Shown here: piece after piece, positions 26,297 to 35,295 of the stretch | Position numbering within the stretch: the stretch's first letter is position 1 | Layout of the letters: the number at the start of each line of letters is the position of its first letter | NCBI RefSeq assembly: GCF_002008365.1 | Contig: NZ_MRDL01000059.1 | Span: forward strand, 310,001 to 374,000 | DNA length: 64,000 nt | DNA from: Rhizobium leguminosarum bv. viciae USDA 2370 | GTDB taxonomy: Bacteria > Pseudomonadota > Alphaproteobacteria > Rhizobiales > Rhizobiaceae | Reading direction: 5' to 3' | Made by a program: the position numbers and the translations under genes | The notes under the pieces: generated by a model | Told to the model about the DNA's origin: nothing | Seen by the model: the letters and a program-made list of their open reading frames with translations, nothing else | The model's database searches: none

Positions 26297-26530
26297 TCAG
26301 ACCCTGTTCTTCATCGCGGCCCGCAATACATCATTGATCCGATCCTGCCAGCCAGGGCCATTTTCCTGGAAAAAGGCCAGCACATCGCTGTCGATCTTCA
26401 GCGAAACCAGCTCCTTGGTATTCGGCAACGCCGGCCGCTCGACAGCTTGTTCCAGCTTCTTCTTCGCGGGTTTGAACAGCGCTTCGGCGGCATCCATTGG
26501 ATTGACAGGTCGGCGGGGCGGATTTGTCAT
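26297..26530 (-). CDS. BrnA-type antitoxin (orphan)
   Basis: A 77-residue DNA-binding antitoxin-like protein. The C-terminal ribbon-helix-helix part (VSLKIDSDVLAFFQENGPGWQDRINDVLRAAM) carries the signature of the BrnA family, in which the partner toxin BrnT is normally encoded just upstream. Here no BrnT-like frame exists in the 240 nt between this gene and the DNA ligase, nor downstream, so the antitoxin is solitary. The start may be ATG 26530 or GTG 26539; neither has a strong ribosome-binding site. Orphan copies often act as stray regulators or relics. Confidence 0.75.
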   Translation of the reverse strand: MTNPPRRPVNPMDAAEALFKPAKKKLEQAVERPALPNTKELVSLKIDSDVLAFFQENGPGWQDRINDVLRAAMKNRV

Positions 26531-26771
26531 CGTTGTCACTTTCTATTGCCTGTCGGAGCGACATATGAGCGGCATACGTGATGTCGGCTGCTTCGTCGAC
26601 TATTTATCTTGTCTTACGAAACGGCGATTTAGCCGACCGGCTCGATCGCCAGCGTGCCGGCGGCAGAGACCGGTCGGCGACTTCGCAGAGACGACCGGAT
26701 CCGTCGGCGATGATAGGCAGCGGTTAGGGTCGAATTCCCGCTCAAAGGGGAAAGCTGATAATCGTTTGTCC

Positions 26772-27875
26772 TCAACGGCCCAAGATGCCTTTCATGTCGA
26801 AAACAGCGGCATTGTCCTGAACCTCGCGCAGCCCCTTGTAGGAGGCATGGCGGAGATTGCCATCATCCGTCCAGCCGCGAAACTCGATTTCAGCGATCAG
26901 CGTTGGCTGCACGAAGACGAGGCGTTTGCCCTTCAGGGGAATGACCGGCCGGCTCGTCTTCAATCGGTCGAGCGTCTTTTTCAGCTCTTCAGCATCCCTG
27001 GCACTGAAACCTGTCCCGACCGACCCCAGGTAAACCCAGTCGAAGCCTTGTCTGCCGGCCAGCAGCAGACTGCCGATGCCACCACGGGCGGATGCCGACT
27101 GCTCATAGCCGACGATCATGAAGCTCTCGCTCTGGACGCATTTTATTTTCAGCCAGTCGCCCGTGCGGCCACTGCGGTAGGGGCGGTCGCGATGCTTGGC
27201 AACGATGCCTTCCAGATGACGATGGCAGGCGTGCTCGAGAAGGTCTTCGGCTGGCAGTTCTAGCTCTTCGGAAATGCGGATCGCCTGATCGCCGCCTTCC
27301 GGTATAAGGTCTTCAAGCAGGTGCCGGCGTACGTCAAGCTCGGTGCTAGTGAGATCGTGCCCGTCGAGATAGAGAAGGTCGAAGGCGACGAGGATCGACT
27401 CGGTTGACACCCGCTTGCCGCCCCGCCCGCCGAGCGAACGCTGCAGGGCGCCAAAATCCGACCGGCCCTGATCATCGAGCACAACCGCTTCGCCATCGAG
27501 GATGGCAGTGGTTACCCCAAGCTCTTTTGCTGCCGCGACAATAATGGGGAAACGGTGGGTCCAGTCATGCCCGCCGCGGGTGATCACCCGGACGCCCTTC
27601 GGCTCGATGTGGATTGCCAAGCGGTAGCCGTCCCACTTCACCTCGTAGAGCCAGTCCGGCCCCACAGGCACGGTCGGCTTCAGCAGCGCGAGGCAAGGCT
27701 CGACGCGCAGCGGCATTGGATCGAACGGCAGACTGGGTTGGTCAGGATCGCGCTTGCGGATCGGACGAGAGTGCAGCTTCGACTGTGACTCGCCAAGCAA
27801 GGGCAGTATTGGGCGGCGCGGGTGCTTCATGATCAGGTCTAACACCTCCCCGGGTGCCCTGCTCGGCTTTTTCAT
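26772..27875 (-). CDS. ATP-dependent DNA ligase (LigD ligase-domain type)
   Basis: A 367-residue ligase resembling the stand-alone ligase domain of the non-homologous end-joining enzyme LigD. Adenylation motif I is YEVKWDGYRL (Lys nucleophile) near residue 80, motif III FDLLYLDG, motif IV EGIVAKH and motif V WLKIKC; a C-terminal OB-fold follows (LIAEIEFRGWT). The start at 27875 follows a GAAGAAG stretch; an ATG at 27830 is possible. No Ku or polymerase/nuclease domain gene is in the window, so it may complement Ku and LigD encoded elsewhere. A GGAAC-N17-GGTT element upstream suggests stress-sigma control. Confidence 0.87.
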   Translation of the reverse strand: MKKPSRAPGEVLDLIMKHPRRPILPLLGESQSKLHSRPIRKRDPDQPSLPFDPMPLRVEPCLALLKPTVPVGPDWLYEVKWDGYRLAIHIEPKGVRVITRGGHDWTHRFPIIVAAAKELGVTTAILDGEAVVLDDQGRSDFGALQRSLGGRGGKRVSTESILVAFDLLYLDGHDLTSTELDVRRHLLEDLIPEGGDQAIRISEELELPAEDLLEHACHRHLEGIVAKHRDRPYRSGRTGDWLKIKCVQSESFMIVGYEQSASARGGIGSLLLAGRQGFDWVYLGSVGTGFSARDAEELKKTLDRLKTSRPVIPLKGKRLVFVQPTLIAEIEFRGWTDDGNLRHASYKGLREVQDNAAVFDMKGILGR

Positions 27876-27912
27876 CTGCTTCTTCTTCGCGTCGATGGCA
27901 ACAACGCGACTC

Positions 27913-27938
27913 AACCAAATCACGCGGCTGATTGTTCC
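27913..27938 (-). promoter_or_regulatory. Candidate RpoE2/EcfG-type general-stress promoter for the ligase
   Basis: On the minus strand GGAAC (27938-27934) is followed after 17 nt by GGTT (27916-27913), one base from the alphaproteobacterial stress-sigma consensus GGAAC-N16/17-CGTT. Transcription would begin about 30-35 nt before the ATG at 27875. NHEJ functions in Sinorhizobium are reported to be under RpoE2, which fits. Confidence 0.5.
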
Positions 27939-28109
27939 GAGTCGAAACGAATCTCGATTCAAGGACTTAACGCGTCGATGCCTCCCGTATTCCAAGTCCC
28001 GAAATCGCTGCCGGATCTGGATTGGCCGAGCAATCGTCGCGTTGGTCGTCCCGGTAAGGCCTCAGTGACATCGAACGCGCTCCGGCCCGGCAATCACCCT
28101 CAGCATTCT

Positions 28110-28565
28110 TCAACGGGCGCTGTACTTCGCGTCGAGATCATCCATGGCCTTGACGTTACCGGCAGAGCGGCCGTTCTCGTCGAAGGTCTGGGCAAGAAAC
28201 GCATCGGCGATCGACTTTGCCAGCTCGGTTCCGATGACGCGGGCTCCCATGGTGATGATCTGCGCATTGTTGGAAAGTGCTGCACGCTCGGCAGAATAGG
28301 TGTCGTGCGTCAGGGCGGCGCGGATACCCGGAACCTTGTTGGCCGAGATGCAGACGCCGATGCCGGTGCCGCAAACGAGGATCGCCTTGTCGTAGGTGCC
28401 GTCGATGACGCCTGAGGCGACGCGGTCCGAGAGGTTGGCGTAGAAAGGATCGGCACCGGCGCTCGTGCGCGAGACTTCGTACACGTCGAAACGGTCCTTC
28501 AGATGGTCGGCCAGAACCTTGGCGAGGCCTTCGCCGGCGCTGTCTCCTGCAATGGCAAGCTTCAT
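28110..28565 (-). CDS. rpiB: RpiB-type sugar-phosphate isomerase (erythritol pathway, EryI)
   Basis: A 151-residue RpiB/LacAB-family isomerase. Family marks are MKLAIAGDSAGEG at the N-terminus, the active-site segment LVCGTGIGVCISANK near residue 67, and the anion-hole stretch NNAQIITMGARVIG. In the Brucella erythritol pathway RpiB (EryI) converts D-erythrulose 4-phosphate to D-erythrose 4-phosphate. Position here, last gene after tpiB in the ery run, supports that role. GGAG precedes ATG 28565. The gap to tpiB is 11 nt. Confidence 0.9.
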   Translation of the reverse strand: MKLAIAGDSAGEGLAKVLADHLKDRFDVYEVSRTSAGADPFYANLSDRVASGVIDGTYDKAILVCGTGIGVCISANKVPGIRAALTHDTYSAERAALSNNAQIITMGARVIGTELAKSIADAFLAQTFDENGRSAGNVKAMDDLDAKYSAR

Positions 28566-28576
28566 TGTCTTTCTCC

Positions 28577-29347
28577 TCAGAGTTTGGCGGCGCATCTGGC
28601 CAGAATGTCGAGGTAGCCTTCGACATTCCAGGCCGAACGGCCGATGAAGAGCCCGTCGATATGCGGGCTCGAGATCAGTTCTTCGCAGTTCTGCGGGTTG
28701 ACCGACCCGCCATAAAGGCAGGGGATCTTCCGGCCGAGCACAGCTTCGGCAACGGCGATGATTTCAGACTGGCGGGCATCCGCATAATCTGCGCTCGCCG
28801 GGATGCCCTTCTCGCCGATCGCCCAGACCGGCTCGTAGGCCAGCAGGATTTCGGCAGCCTTTTGGGCGCCCGAAAGTTTCGAAAGCGCGCCGCGCACCTG
28901 GACCGCGAGGATGTCGGCAGCCTTTCCGCTTTCGCGGTCGGAAAGCGTCTCGCCAATGCAGATCAGCGGGATGAGACCGTGGCGAACGGCCGCTTCGGTC
29001 TTCAGACCCACAGTCTCGTCGGTCTCTCCAAAATGTTCGCGCCGCTCGGAATGGCCGAGCTCGACGAGATCGAGATTGCAGTCCTTCAGCATCACCGGCG
29101 AGACTTCGCCGGTCCAGGCGCCCTGGTCGGCCCAATGCATGTTCTGAGCGCCGACCTTCACCGAGGTCTTGGCAAGCATCGCCTTGACCTCGCGCACCGC
29201 CGTGAAAGACGGAATGACGAAGCGCTGGATACGCGGGTCGCGCGCGGCATCGGCAGCTTCTAGACCGCGGGCGAAATGCTCGGCTTCAGCAAGCGTCTTG
29301 TTCATCTTCCAGCTGGTGCCAATCCAGAAGTGCGGCTTTTCGGTCAT
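28577..29347 (-). CDS. tpiB: TpiB triose-phosphate-isomerase family enzyme (erythritol pathway, EryH)
   Basis: A 256-residue TIM-barrel isomerase. Catalytic residues are visible: Lys in GTSWKMNK, His in LGHSERRE, Glu in AYEPVWAIG, and the phosphate loop in YGGSVNP. In the ery pathway this paralogue (EryH) isomerises L-3-tetrulose 4-phosphate to L-erythrulose 1-phosphate instead of triose phosphates. The ATG overlaps the deoR stop (ATGA), so the two are translationally coupled. It is not the housekeeping TpiA judging by context. Confidence 0.9.
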   Translation of the reverse strand: MTEKPHFWIGTSWKMNKTLAEAEHFARGLEAADAARDPRIQRFVIPSFTAVREVKAMLAKTSVKVGAQNMHWADQGAWTGEVSPVMLKDCNLDLVELGHSERREHFGETDETVGLKTEAAVRHGLIPLICIGETLSDRESGKAADILAVQVRGALSKLSGAQKAAEILLAYEPVWAIGEKGIPASADYADARQSEIIAVAEAVLGRKIPCLYGGSVNPQNCEELISSPHIDGLFIGRSAWNVEGYLDILARCAAKL

Positions 29348-30120
29348 GTCGGATCCTGCGTTGATGCAATGGTGAGCGTAATGCCCGCCTGCTCAAATTC
29401 CTCCAGGACAGCAGCATCCGGTGCGCTGTCGGTGATAATCGCGTCGAAATCGGCCAGATCCGCCATGACATGCAGGGCGGTGTGGCCGATGCGCTGATGA
29501 TTGACCAGAAGACAGGTCCTGGTCGATGACGCGATCATCGCCCGCTTGGCGCGCACGACGTTGTCATCCATGTGATAGGCGAGCCTGCCACTGACGGCAG
29601 GCGTTGAAATGAAGGCAATGTCGGCCCTCAGCCGCGACAGTGCCTCCTCGGTGACGACGCCGAGATAGGCGTTGAATTTCGCCGAATAGATGCCGCCAAG
29701 TGCGATCAGGGTGATGCCGGTTTCGCCTTTCAGCCGCTCCATGATCGCCGCATTGTTGGTGATCAACGTCAGCGGCCGCTTCTGCAGCAGCATTTCGCCG
29801 AGAACGGCCGCCATCGAGCCGTCGTTTACCATCACCGTCATCCCCGGCTCGACCAGCTCCAGCGCGGTCTCAGCCATTGCCAGCTTGGCCTCGTTGCCCT
29901 GGCGCTCGCGAATGCGGAAGTCGCTTTCAAACTGCGTTCCGGCATCAATGGTCGCGCCGCCGCGAACCTTGCGCAGGACGCCCGCCTGCTCGAGATCGTC
30001 GAGATCGCGATGGATCGTCATTTTTGACACGGTGAAGCGATCGGCAAGGTCGTCGAGATCGACGGTCTTGTTTTCGACGAGCAGGTTGACGATCAACTGC
30101 TGCCGCTCTTCCCGCCTCAT
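29344..30120 (-). CDS. DeoR-family regulator of the erythritol locus
   Basis: A 258-residue DeoR-type repressor. The N-terminal HTH runs over residues 1-55 (RREERQQLIVNLL, DDLADRFTVSKMTIHRDLDDLEQ) and the C-terminal sensor domain of the DeoRC class contains NDGSMAAVLGEML, LITNNAAIMERL and the 'LVNHQRIGHTAL' loop where a sugar phosphate would bind. ATG 30120 follows GGAG at six bases; the GTG at 30132 is less likely. It lies in the leftward ery run between eryD and tpiB, 99 nt from eryD, with its own palindrome upstream. In R. leguminosarum the ery locus also has a deoR gene with tpiB and rpiB. Confidence 0.9.
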   Translation of the reverse strand: MRREERQQLIVNLLVENKTVDLDDLADRFTVSKMTIHRDLDDLEQAGVLRKVRGGATIDAGTQFESDFRIRERQGNEAKLAMAETALELVEPGMTVMVNDGSMAAVLGEMLLQKRPLTLITNNAAIMERLKGETGITLIALGGIYSAKFNAYLGVVTEEALSRLRADIAFISTPAVSGRLAYHMDDNVVRAKRAMIASSTRTCLLVNHQRIGHTALHVMADLADFDAIITDSAPDAAVLEEFEQAGITLTIASTQDPT

Positions 30121-30177
30121 CCTGCTCTCCACCCTCGTTTGATGTTAAGATAACAGAATATACGTGATTATCAACAT

Positions 30178-30191
30178 AAATCATGTGATTT
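30178..30191. promoter_or_regulatory. Palindrome upstream of deoR-tpiB-rpiB
   Basis: AAATCATGTGATTT has perfect 6-bp arms around TG. It lies in the AT-rich 99-nt gap between eryD and the deoR start and may be an operator for a separate deoR-tpiB-rpiB promoter, bound by DeoR or EryD. Confidence 0.4.
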
Positions 30192-30219
30192 TGCGATAAA
30201 ATGTTGTTGCCTTCGATCG

Positions 30220-31155
30220 CTACTTCAATAAAGCCTGCGCGGTTCGCTCGTCGGTGATCAGCCCGAAAAGACGGCGGCTATTCAGAATTGCCCGGATCGC
30301 CGCCACTTTCGCCTGTCCGCCCGCCAGCGCCACAAGCCGCTCTTTCTTGGTCTTGGGGAAAGACGCAGAGAGCGTGCGCGCCGTCAGCGCGGTATCGAGG
30401 ATGTGGCCATCGGCGTCGAAAAAATGTCCGAGGATTTCGCCGACGCCGCCTGCCGCGGCAATGTCGTCAATTTCACCGGGTTCAACCATGCCGGACAAAA
30501 CAAGCTGCGCCTCGGCATCGACAGTTCCCAGGCCGACGAGCTTCAGGTCGGCGTTATTAGCAAGGTCGAAGACCTCCTTGACGGCACGCTGCGCCTTCAG
30601 CACTTCACGGTCCTCGCCGGTATTGGCGAAAAAGGGAACCGGCATGACATAGGCATGGGCGCCGGTCTTTTCGGCGATGCGATGCATCACGTCATAGGGA
30701 TTGGCGCCGTAGTTTCGTGTCAGGCCGCCAAGCAACGAGACGAAACGCAGGTTCTTCGCGCTCACCCTCGGCATATATTGGACGGCGGCGGAAAGCGTGC
30801 GGCCATGACCAAGGCCGATCACCGTATTGTCGCCGCGCTCAATCTCGCGCTTGAGATAGCCGGCGCCGGCATGGCCGAGTGCGCGGAGCGGCAAGCCTTC
30901 CTCGCCGAGATCGGGTGCGACCTCGCAATATTGAAGCCCGAAGCGTTCCGAAAGCCGCATTTCCAGCTCGACGCATTCGACAATATCCCCGTCGATGGTA
31001 ACTTTGACGACGCCATCGGCGACCGCTCTGGCGATCAGGCGATGGGCCTTTACCGACGGCACGCCGAGGCGGCGTGCGACGTCGGACTGCGTCAGGCCAC
31101 CGGCATAGTGAAGCCAGGCAGCACGCACGGCAAGGGTATCATCGGCGTCCGTCAT
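30220..31155 (-). CDS. eryD: EryD, SorC/DeoR-type erythritol regulator
   Basis: A 311-residue regulator of the SorC sugar-binding family. The N-terminal helix-turn-helix is at residues about 8-45 (RAAWLHYAGGLTQSDVARRLGVPSVKAHRLI). The effector-binding domain has VIGLGHGRTLSAAVQ and 'VSLLGGLTRNYGANPYDVMHRIAEKTG', matching the family in which a phosphorylated sugar relieves repression. AAGGAG precedes ATG 31155. Brucella EryD represses the ery operon with erythritol as inducer; the same role is inferred here. It lies 70 nt after eryC. Confidence 0.9.
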   Translation of the reverse strand: MTDADDTLAVRAAWLHYAGGLTQSDVARRLGVPSVKAHRLIARAVADGVVKVTIDGDIVECVELEMRLSERFGLQYCEVAPDLGEEGLPLRALGHAGAGYLKREIERGDNTVIGLGHGRTLSAAVQYMPRVSAKNLRFVSLLGGLTRNYGANPYDVMHRIAEKTGAHAYVMPVPFFANTGEDREVLKAQRAVKEVFDLANNADLKLVGLGTVDAEAQLVLSGMVEPGEIDDIAAAGGVGEILGHFFDADGHILDTALTARTLSASFPKTKKERLVALAGGQAKVAAIRAILNSRRLFGLITDERTAQALLK

Positions 31156-31225
31156 CACGGCTCCTTTTCGAAGGTCATGCGGCGATTCCGCCGTATCGCA
31201 GTGCTGCCTTTTAAAGATCTCCGCC

Positions 31226-32158
31226 TCAGATGTTCAAGTCAGCGACGCCGGTGTCGATGTGCGGCGCCCAGAAGGCGACACTTTCGGCGATCTGCGGGAT
31301 GACCTGGCGATCGTTCGGCTCGCGTTCCTTGAAGGAGAGTTCCAGGCAGATTTCATTGTCCTTCGCCCCACCTTCGGCCAGCGCCTGCAGCAGAGGTGCC
31401 GGCTGTATGCGGCCCTTGGCGTTGAATTCGGCGGTGAAGGGCCGGTGCCCGCCCTTGTCCATCAAGCTCTGTTTGATGTGGATGATCGGCGATACCAGCG
31501 GGACGGCCCGCGCCCAGGCGTAGGGGTCATAGTCGTCGGGATTGGCGGAGGTGATGTCGCCATGATCGATATCCGCCATCATCCACATCGGGATGGCCAT
31601 TCCGGCGGATGTCAGCCGCTCCTGCAGTGACAGGCAGGCGCCGATCGTCTCGCCGAACTCGCGGCCGATGCTCATCGGCTCCCAGAACATGTAGGCGAGG
31701 CCTGCGACGCGCGCATGCTCGGCGACATCGGCCCAACAGTCGATCGCGATCTTGATCAGTTCCTCGCGTCTGGCCGGATCGTCGAAGTCCTTATAGGTGA
31801 AGATCGCAAATTGCGTGCCGACCGAGTGGCCGCCGAGATCGGCGGTGATGTCGGCAAAGGTCTTGAACCATTCGATGTAGTAGCGGCGCACATCGGCATC
31901 CGGATGTCCGAAATGGTTGAGGCGCCCATAGGGGCCTGTCATGCCCGAGGTGACCCGTACGCCGGTGCGCGTCAGCGCAGCGCTCATCGTGCGCGTCAGG
32001 CGGCGGATCACCGGCGCCTGCCAGCTCGGATTGATGAACTCGTGGGTCAGTTGGAGGTCGCGGATCCGCAAATCATGCGCAACCGTGTCGATGAGATCAT
32101 CTGGGTCGGCGAAGCGGTTCACCAGCGGATTGGTATTGAGCGAAAGGGTCAGCGGCAT
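31226..32158 (-). CDS. eryC: EryC, tetrulose-phosphate epimerase/isomerase (TIM barrel)
   Basis: A 310-residue protein of the xylose isomerase-like TIM-barrel group. In the Brucella pathway EryC acts on the L-erythrulose 1-phosphate formed by TpiB and gives D-erythrulose 4-phosphate. Conserved barrel segments with likely metal ligands are visible: YMFWEPMSIGREFGE (Glu), MWMMADIDHGDITS (Asp, His) and ICLELSFKERE (Glu). AAGGA lies seven bases before ATG 32158. It starts 11 nt after the eryB stop, so it is co-translated with eryA and eryB. Confidence 0.9.
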   Translation of the reverse strand: MPLTLSLNTNPLVNRFADPDDLIDTVAHDLRIRDLQLTHEFINPSWQAPVIRRLTRTMSAALTRTGVRVTSGMTGPYGRLNHFGHPDADVRRYYIEWFKTFADITADLGGHSVGTQFAIFTYKDFDDPARREELIKIAIDCWADVAEHARVAGLAYMFWEPMSIGREFGETIGACLSLQERLTSAGMAIPMWMMADIDHGDITSANPDDYDPYAWARAVPLVSPIIHIKQSLMDKGGHRPFTAEFNAKGRIQPAPLLQALAEGGAKDNEICLELSFKEREPNDRQVIPQIAESVAFWAPHIDTGVADLNI

Positions 32159-32169
32159 GGCGGCATCCT

Positions 32170-33681
32170 TCAGGCGGCAGCAAGGCGGGTTGACGCAAAC
32201 CACTCGCCAAAGGCCACGCGCTCCGCTTCGTTCAGATGGAGATAGTGTTTGGTGCGGCGATAGAGGATGTCCTCGGCCGTTTCGGCCCATTCCGTGGCGA
32301 CGAGATAGCGGGCCTCGGCCTCATAGAGCTGTCCACCGAAATGCCGCCCGAGCCCTTCCATGCCTGTCGCGCCGGCAACCACATTCCTGGCGCGGGCGCC
32401 ATAGAGACGGCCGTAGTGATGCACGAGCTTGCGCGGCATCCAGGGATAGATATCGCGCAGGCTGTTGGCAAAGCTCTCGTAGTCGGCATTCGGAATTTCG
32501 CCGCCCGGCAGCGGCGCTTTCTCCGTCCAGTCGCCTCCCATGTTCGGGAAGATGTGCTTCAGCCGCTGCATGCCGCGCTCGGCGAGTTCGCGGAATGTGG
32601 TGATCTTGCCGCCGAAGACGTTGAGCAGCGGAGCGCCGCCGGTCTCGTCGAGATCGAAGACATAGTCGCGGGTAACGGCCGACGGGTTGCCCTTGCCGTC
32701 GTCAAACAGCGGGCGCACGCCGGAGAAGCTGTGCAGCACATCGTGGCGGCGCAGCTTTTCCTTGAAGTAGCGATTGACCGCCTTGAGCAGATACTCGATC
32801 TCCGTCTCGTCGGCGGAAACATCCTCGGCCCGGCCTTCGTAAGCGATATCGGTCGTCCCGATCAGCGCCTTGTCGCCCTCGTAGGGATTGATGAAAATGA
32901 CGCGTTTGTCGTGGTTCTGCACCAGATAGGCATTGGCACCTGCCCAGAACTTCGGCACGATGATGTGGCTGCCCTTGACGAGGCGGACGTTGCGGCCGGA
33001 GTTCGAGCCGGCGACGCGATTGATGATGTCCATCACCCAGGGGCCGGCGCAGTTCACCAGACATTTGGCACGGAAGGTTCGCGTCTCTCCCGTGGAGTTG
33101 CTTTTCGTGACCACGGTCCAACCGCCATTCTCGCGACGGGCCGACACGGCCGGCGAGCGGGTCAGCACCAGAGCGCCGTTTTCTGCTGCGCTCAACGCAT
33201 TCAAGGTCACGAGGCGGGCGTCGTCGACCCAGCAATCGGAATATTCAAAGCCGCGCGTGTATTGATCGAGGATCGGCGTGCCTTCCGGGTCGCGGAGCAG
33301 GTTGAGCGTGCGGGTCCCGGGCAGCTTCTTGCGGCCGCCGAGATGATCATAGAGGAAGAGGCCGAGCCGCACGAGCCATGCGGGGCGATCCTCTGGGCTG
33401 TGCGGCAGGACGAAGCGCATCGGCCAGATGATATGCGGCGCGGCATTGAGCAGCACTTCACGCTCGATCAGCGCCTCACGCACCAGACGGAATTCGTAAT
33501 ATTCGAGGTAACGCAGACCGCCATGCACCAGCTTGCCCGAACGCGACGAAGTTCCCTGTGCCAGGTCGTCCTTTTCGCACAGCACGACCTTCAGGCCGCG
33601 GCCCGCAGCATCGCGTGCTATCCCCGCGCCGTTGATGCCGCCGCCGATGACGAAGAGATCCAGGAGTTCGGGTTCGGTCAT
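32170..33681 (-). CDS. eryB: EryB, L-erythritol-4-phosphate dehydrogenase (GlpD family)
   Basis: A 503-residue FAD-dependent dehydrogenase related to aerobic glycerol-3-phosphate dehydrogenase, membrane-associated and feeding electrons to quinone. The FAD site is VIGGGINGAGIARDAAGRG near residue 12, followed by QGTSSRSGKLVHGGLRYLE. Further GlpD motifs include NCAGPWV and SFSGVRPL; C-terminal GlpD helical regions are present. It oxidises L-erythritol 4-phosphate to L-3-tetrulose 4-phosphate. AAGGAG precedes ATG 33681. It lies 32 nt downstream of eryA. A paralogous gene is present at 43005-44747. Confidence 0.92.
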   Translation of the reverse strand: MTEPELLDLFVIGGGINGAGIARDAAGRGLKVVLCEKDDLAQGTSSRSGKLVHGGLRYLEYYEFRLVREALIEREVLLNAAPHIIWPMRFVLPHSPEDRPAWLVRLGLFLYDHLGGRKKLPGTRTLNLLRDPEGTPILDQYTRGFEYSDCWVDDARLVTLNALSAAENGALVLTRSPAVSARRENGGWTVVTKSNSTGETRTFRAKCLVNCAGPWVMDIINRVAGSNSGRNVRLVKGSHIIVPKFWAGANAYLVQNHDKRVIFINPYEGDKALIGTTDIAYEGRAEDVSADETEIEYLLKAVNRYFKEKLRRHDVLHSFSGVRPLFDDGKGNPSAVTRDYVFDLDETGGAPLLNVFGGKITTFRELAERGMQRLKHIFPNMGGDWTEKAPLPGGEIPNADYESFANSLRDIYPWMPRKLVHHYGRLYGARARNVVAGATGMEGLGRHFGGQLYEAEARYLVATEWAETAEDILYRRTKHYLHLNEAERVAFGEWFASTRLAAA

Positions 33682-33713
33682 GTCATGCTCCTTCGATGCC
33701 TGCTGCATCAGAA

Positions 33714-35288
33714 TTACGCGCCCACCGGCGACGTCGTTGCGGCTTCGGCAAGCTTGTCCCAGGCGGGCGCCATTGCCTGGCGCACATCGGTATAGGCGGA
33801 AAAGAGCCGGTCGAACCGGTGGGCCTCGTTGGCATCCGGTGTCTCCGGATCGCCGAGCAGCGGCGTCACCCAGTCGGCTATGCAATCGTCCATGCTGGAA
33901 TAGACGCCGACAGCCACCGCGGCCATCATCGCCACGCCGGCCGCCCCCGTCTCCTCGCGGCGCGACTGGCGGATCGGTGCGTTAACGGCGGCCGAGAGTG
34001 AACGGCGAAGGGCGAGGGAGCGTGTGGCCCCGCCCGTGAGCCGCAGCTCTTCGGGCATCGTGCCCATCGCGGCGTAGCAGTCGCGGGTGGCAAGCCCCAA
34101 CCCTTCGACCACGCTGCGCAGCAGATCGGGGAAGCCGTGACGCATCGAAAGCCCGGTGAAGCCCGCGCGCGCATTGGCGTTGACGAAAGGCCCACGTTCG
34201 CCCGCTTCGGAAATATAGGGATGGTAAAGCACCGCCCCCGGTCGGCTTTCTGCAAACCAGCCGTCGATGCGCGCAATAAGGTCTGCATGCGAAGCAGGCT
34301 TACCTGCCTCGGCCATGAGATAGGCGGCGACCTCAAGGATCCAGTCGATGTTGATCGTGGCGCCCATATTCGTCTGGACCTGAGTGACGATGCCGGGGAT
34401 GGGAAGGGCGATCACATAGCCGGTACCCTCACGATTGAGCTGAACGTCGGCAACGGACTTGGCGCGCAAGTGCACACCGGTCGAGCCGATCGTCGAGCAG
34501 GCGGCGTTGCGAGCGTCGCTGCGCACGCCTGCACCGAGCGCCGTCATCACCATGTCGACATAGCCGAGGCAGACCGGCGTTCCAGCAAGAAGCCCGCAGG
34601 CCTTCGCCGCCCCCGATGTCAGCGGGTGGCTGATCTCGCTGCCGTCGATGATTTCGGGCAGGAGCCCGCGCCTGTGGTCAAGGCCGAGCGCATCGATCAC
34701 CACGGCATCATACTGGCGCGTTCTGAAATTGCCGAAGGTGAAACTCGCCTCCGATGGATCGGTCGCCCGCACGCCCGTGAGGTTGAGATAGAGCCAGTCC
34801 TTGCAGTGCAGCGCCGCCTCCGCCCGATCGAGAAGATCCGGCGTGAAGCGGTCCATATGGGCAAGTTGCGCGCCCTGTTGGCAAGTGTTGAGACCGGTGC
34901 CTGTCGCTTCGAAGCGGGCACGGTTCTGCGTTCCGCCGGCAAGCGACGTGACCGTCGGCGCGGCGCGCGCGTCGAGCCACAGCCAGGCATCGGCGACCGG
35001 CATATTGCCGTGGCCGACGAGCCAGGTGCCGTCGCCCTGTCCGGTAACGGCGATGGCTGCGGTGCATGATGCAAGATCAGCGACTTTTTCGCCTAGGCCC
35101 CGCAACGCGCTGGCGCAATCGAGCCAGGTCTGATCCAGCGACTGCGTTGCCGAGCCATTGTCTCCGGTGGTGTATCTGTTGCGAACGGAGGCTGTGGCAA
35201 TCTGGCGCCCGGACAGATCGAAGGCGACAGCCTTGATGACCGAGGTGCCGGCATCTATGCCAATGATGATCGTCTGGGTCGATGTCAT
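33714..35288 (-). CDS. eryA: EryA, erythritol kinase (FGGY family)
   Basis: A 524-residue FGGY carbohydrate kinase forming L-erythritol 4-phosphate. The ATP-site motif IIIGIDAGTSVIKAVAFD is at the N-terminus, the substrate segment AIAVTGQGDGTWLV near residue 85, LHCKDWLYLNLTG near 160, and the C-terminal phosphate motif LTGGATRSLALRR near 430. The local ribosome-binding site before ATG 35288 is poor (GAGATAGGCCTGCG). A 17-codon ORF with a strong GGGAGGA ends seven bases before it, so eryA may be translated by coupling. First large gene of the leftward ery run. Confidence 0.92.
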   Translation of the reverse strand: MTSTQTIIIGIDAGTSVIKAVAFDLSGRQIATASVRNRYTTGDNGSATQSLDQTWLDCASALRGLGEKVADLASCTAAIAVTGQGDGTWLVGHGNMPVADAWLWLDARAAPTVTSLAGGTQNRARFEATGTGLNTCQQGAQLAHMDRFTPDLLDRAEAALHCKDWLYLNLTGVRATDPSEASFTFGNFRTRQYDAVVIDALGLDHRRGLLPEIIDGSEISHPLTSGAAKACGLLAGTPVCLGYVDMVMTALGAGVRSDARNAACSTIGSTGVHLRAKSVADVQLNREGTGYVIALPIPGIVTQVQTNMGATINIDWILEVAAYLMAEAGKPASHADLIARIDGWFAESRPGAVLYHPYISEAGERGPFVNANARAGFTGLSMRHGFPDLLRSVVEGLGLATRDCYAAMGTMPEELRLTGGATRSLALRRSLSAAVNAPIRQSRREETGAAGVAMMAAVAVGVYSSMDDCIADWVTPLLGDPETPDANEAHRFDRLFSAYTDVRQAMAPAWDKLAEAATTSPVGA

Positions 35289-35295
35289 CGCAGGC

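Noticed and set aside
32236..33795. A 519-residue open frame antisense to eryB
   Set aside because: It mirrors the codon structure of eryB, which has clear FAD motifs and a good ribosome-binding site; the antisense protein has none.
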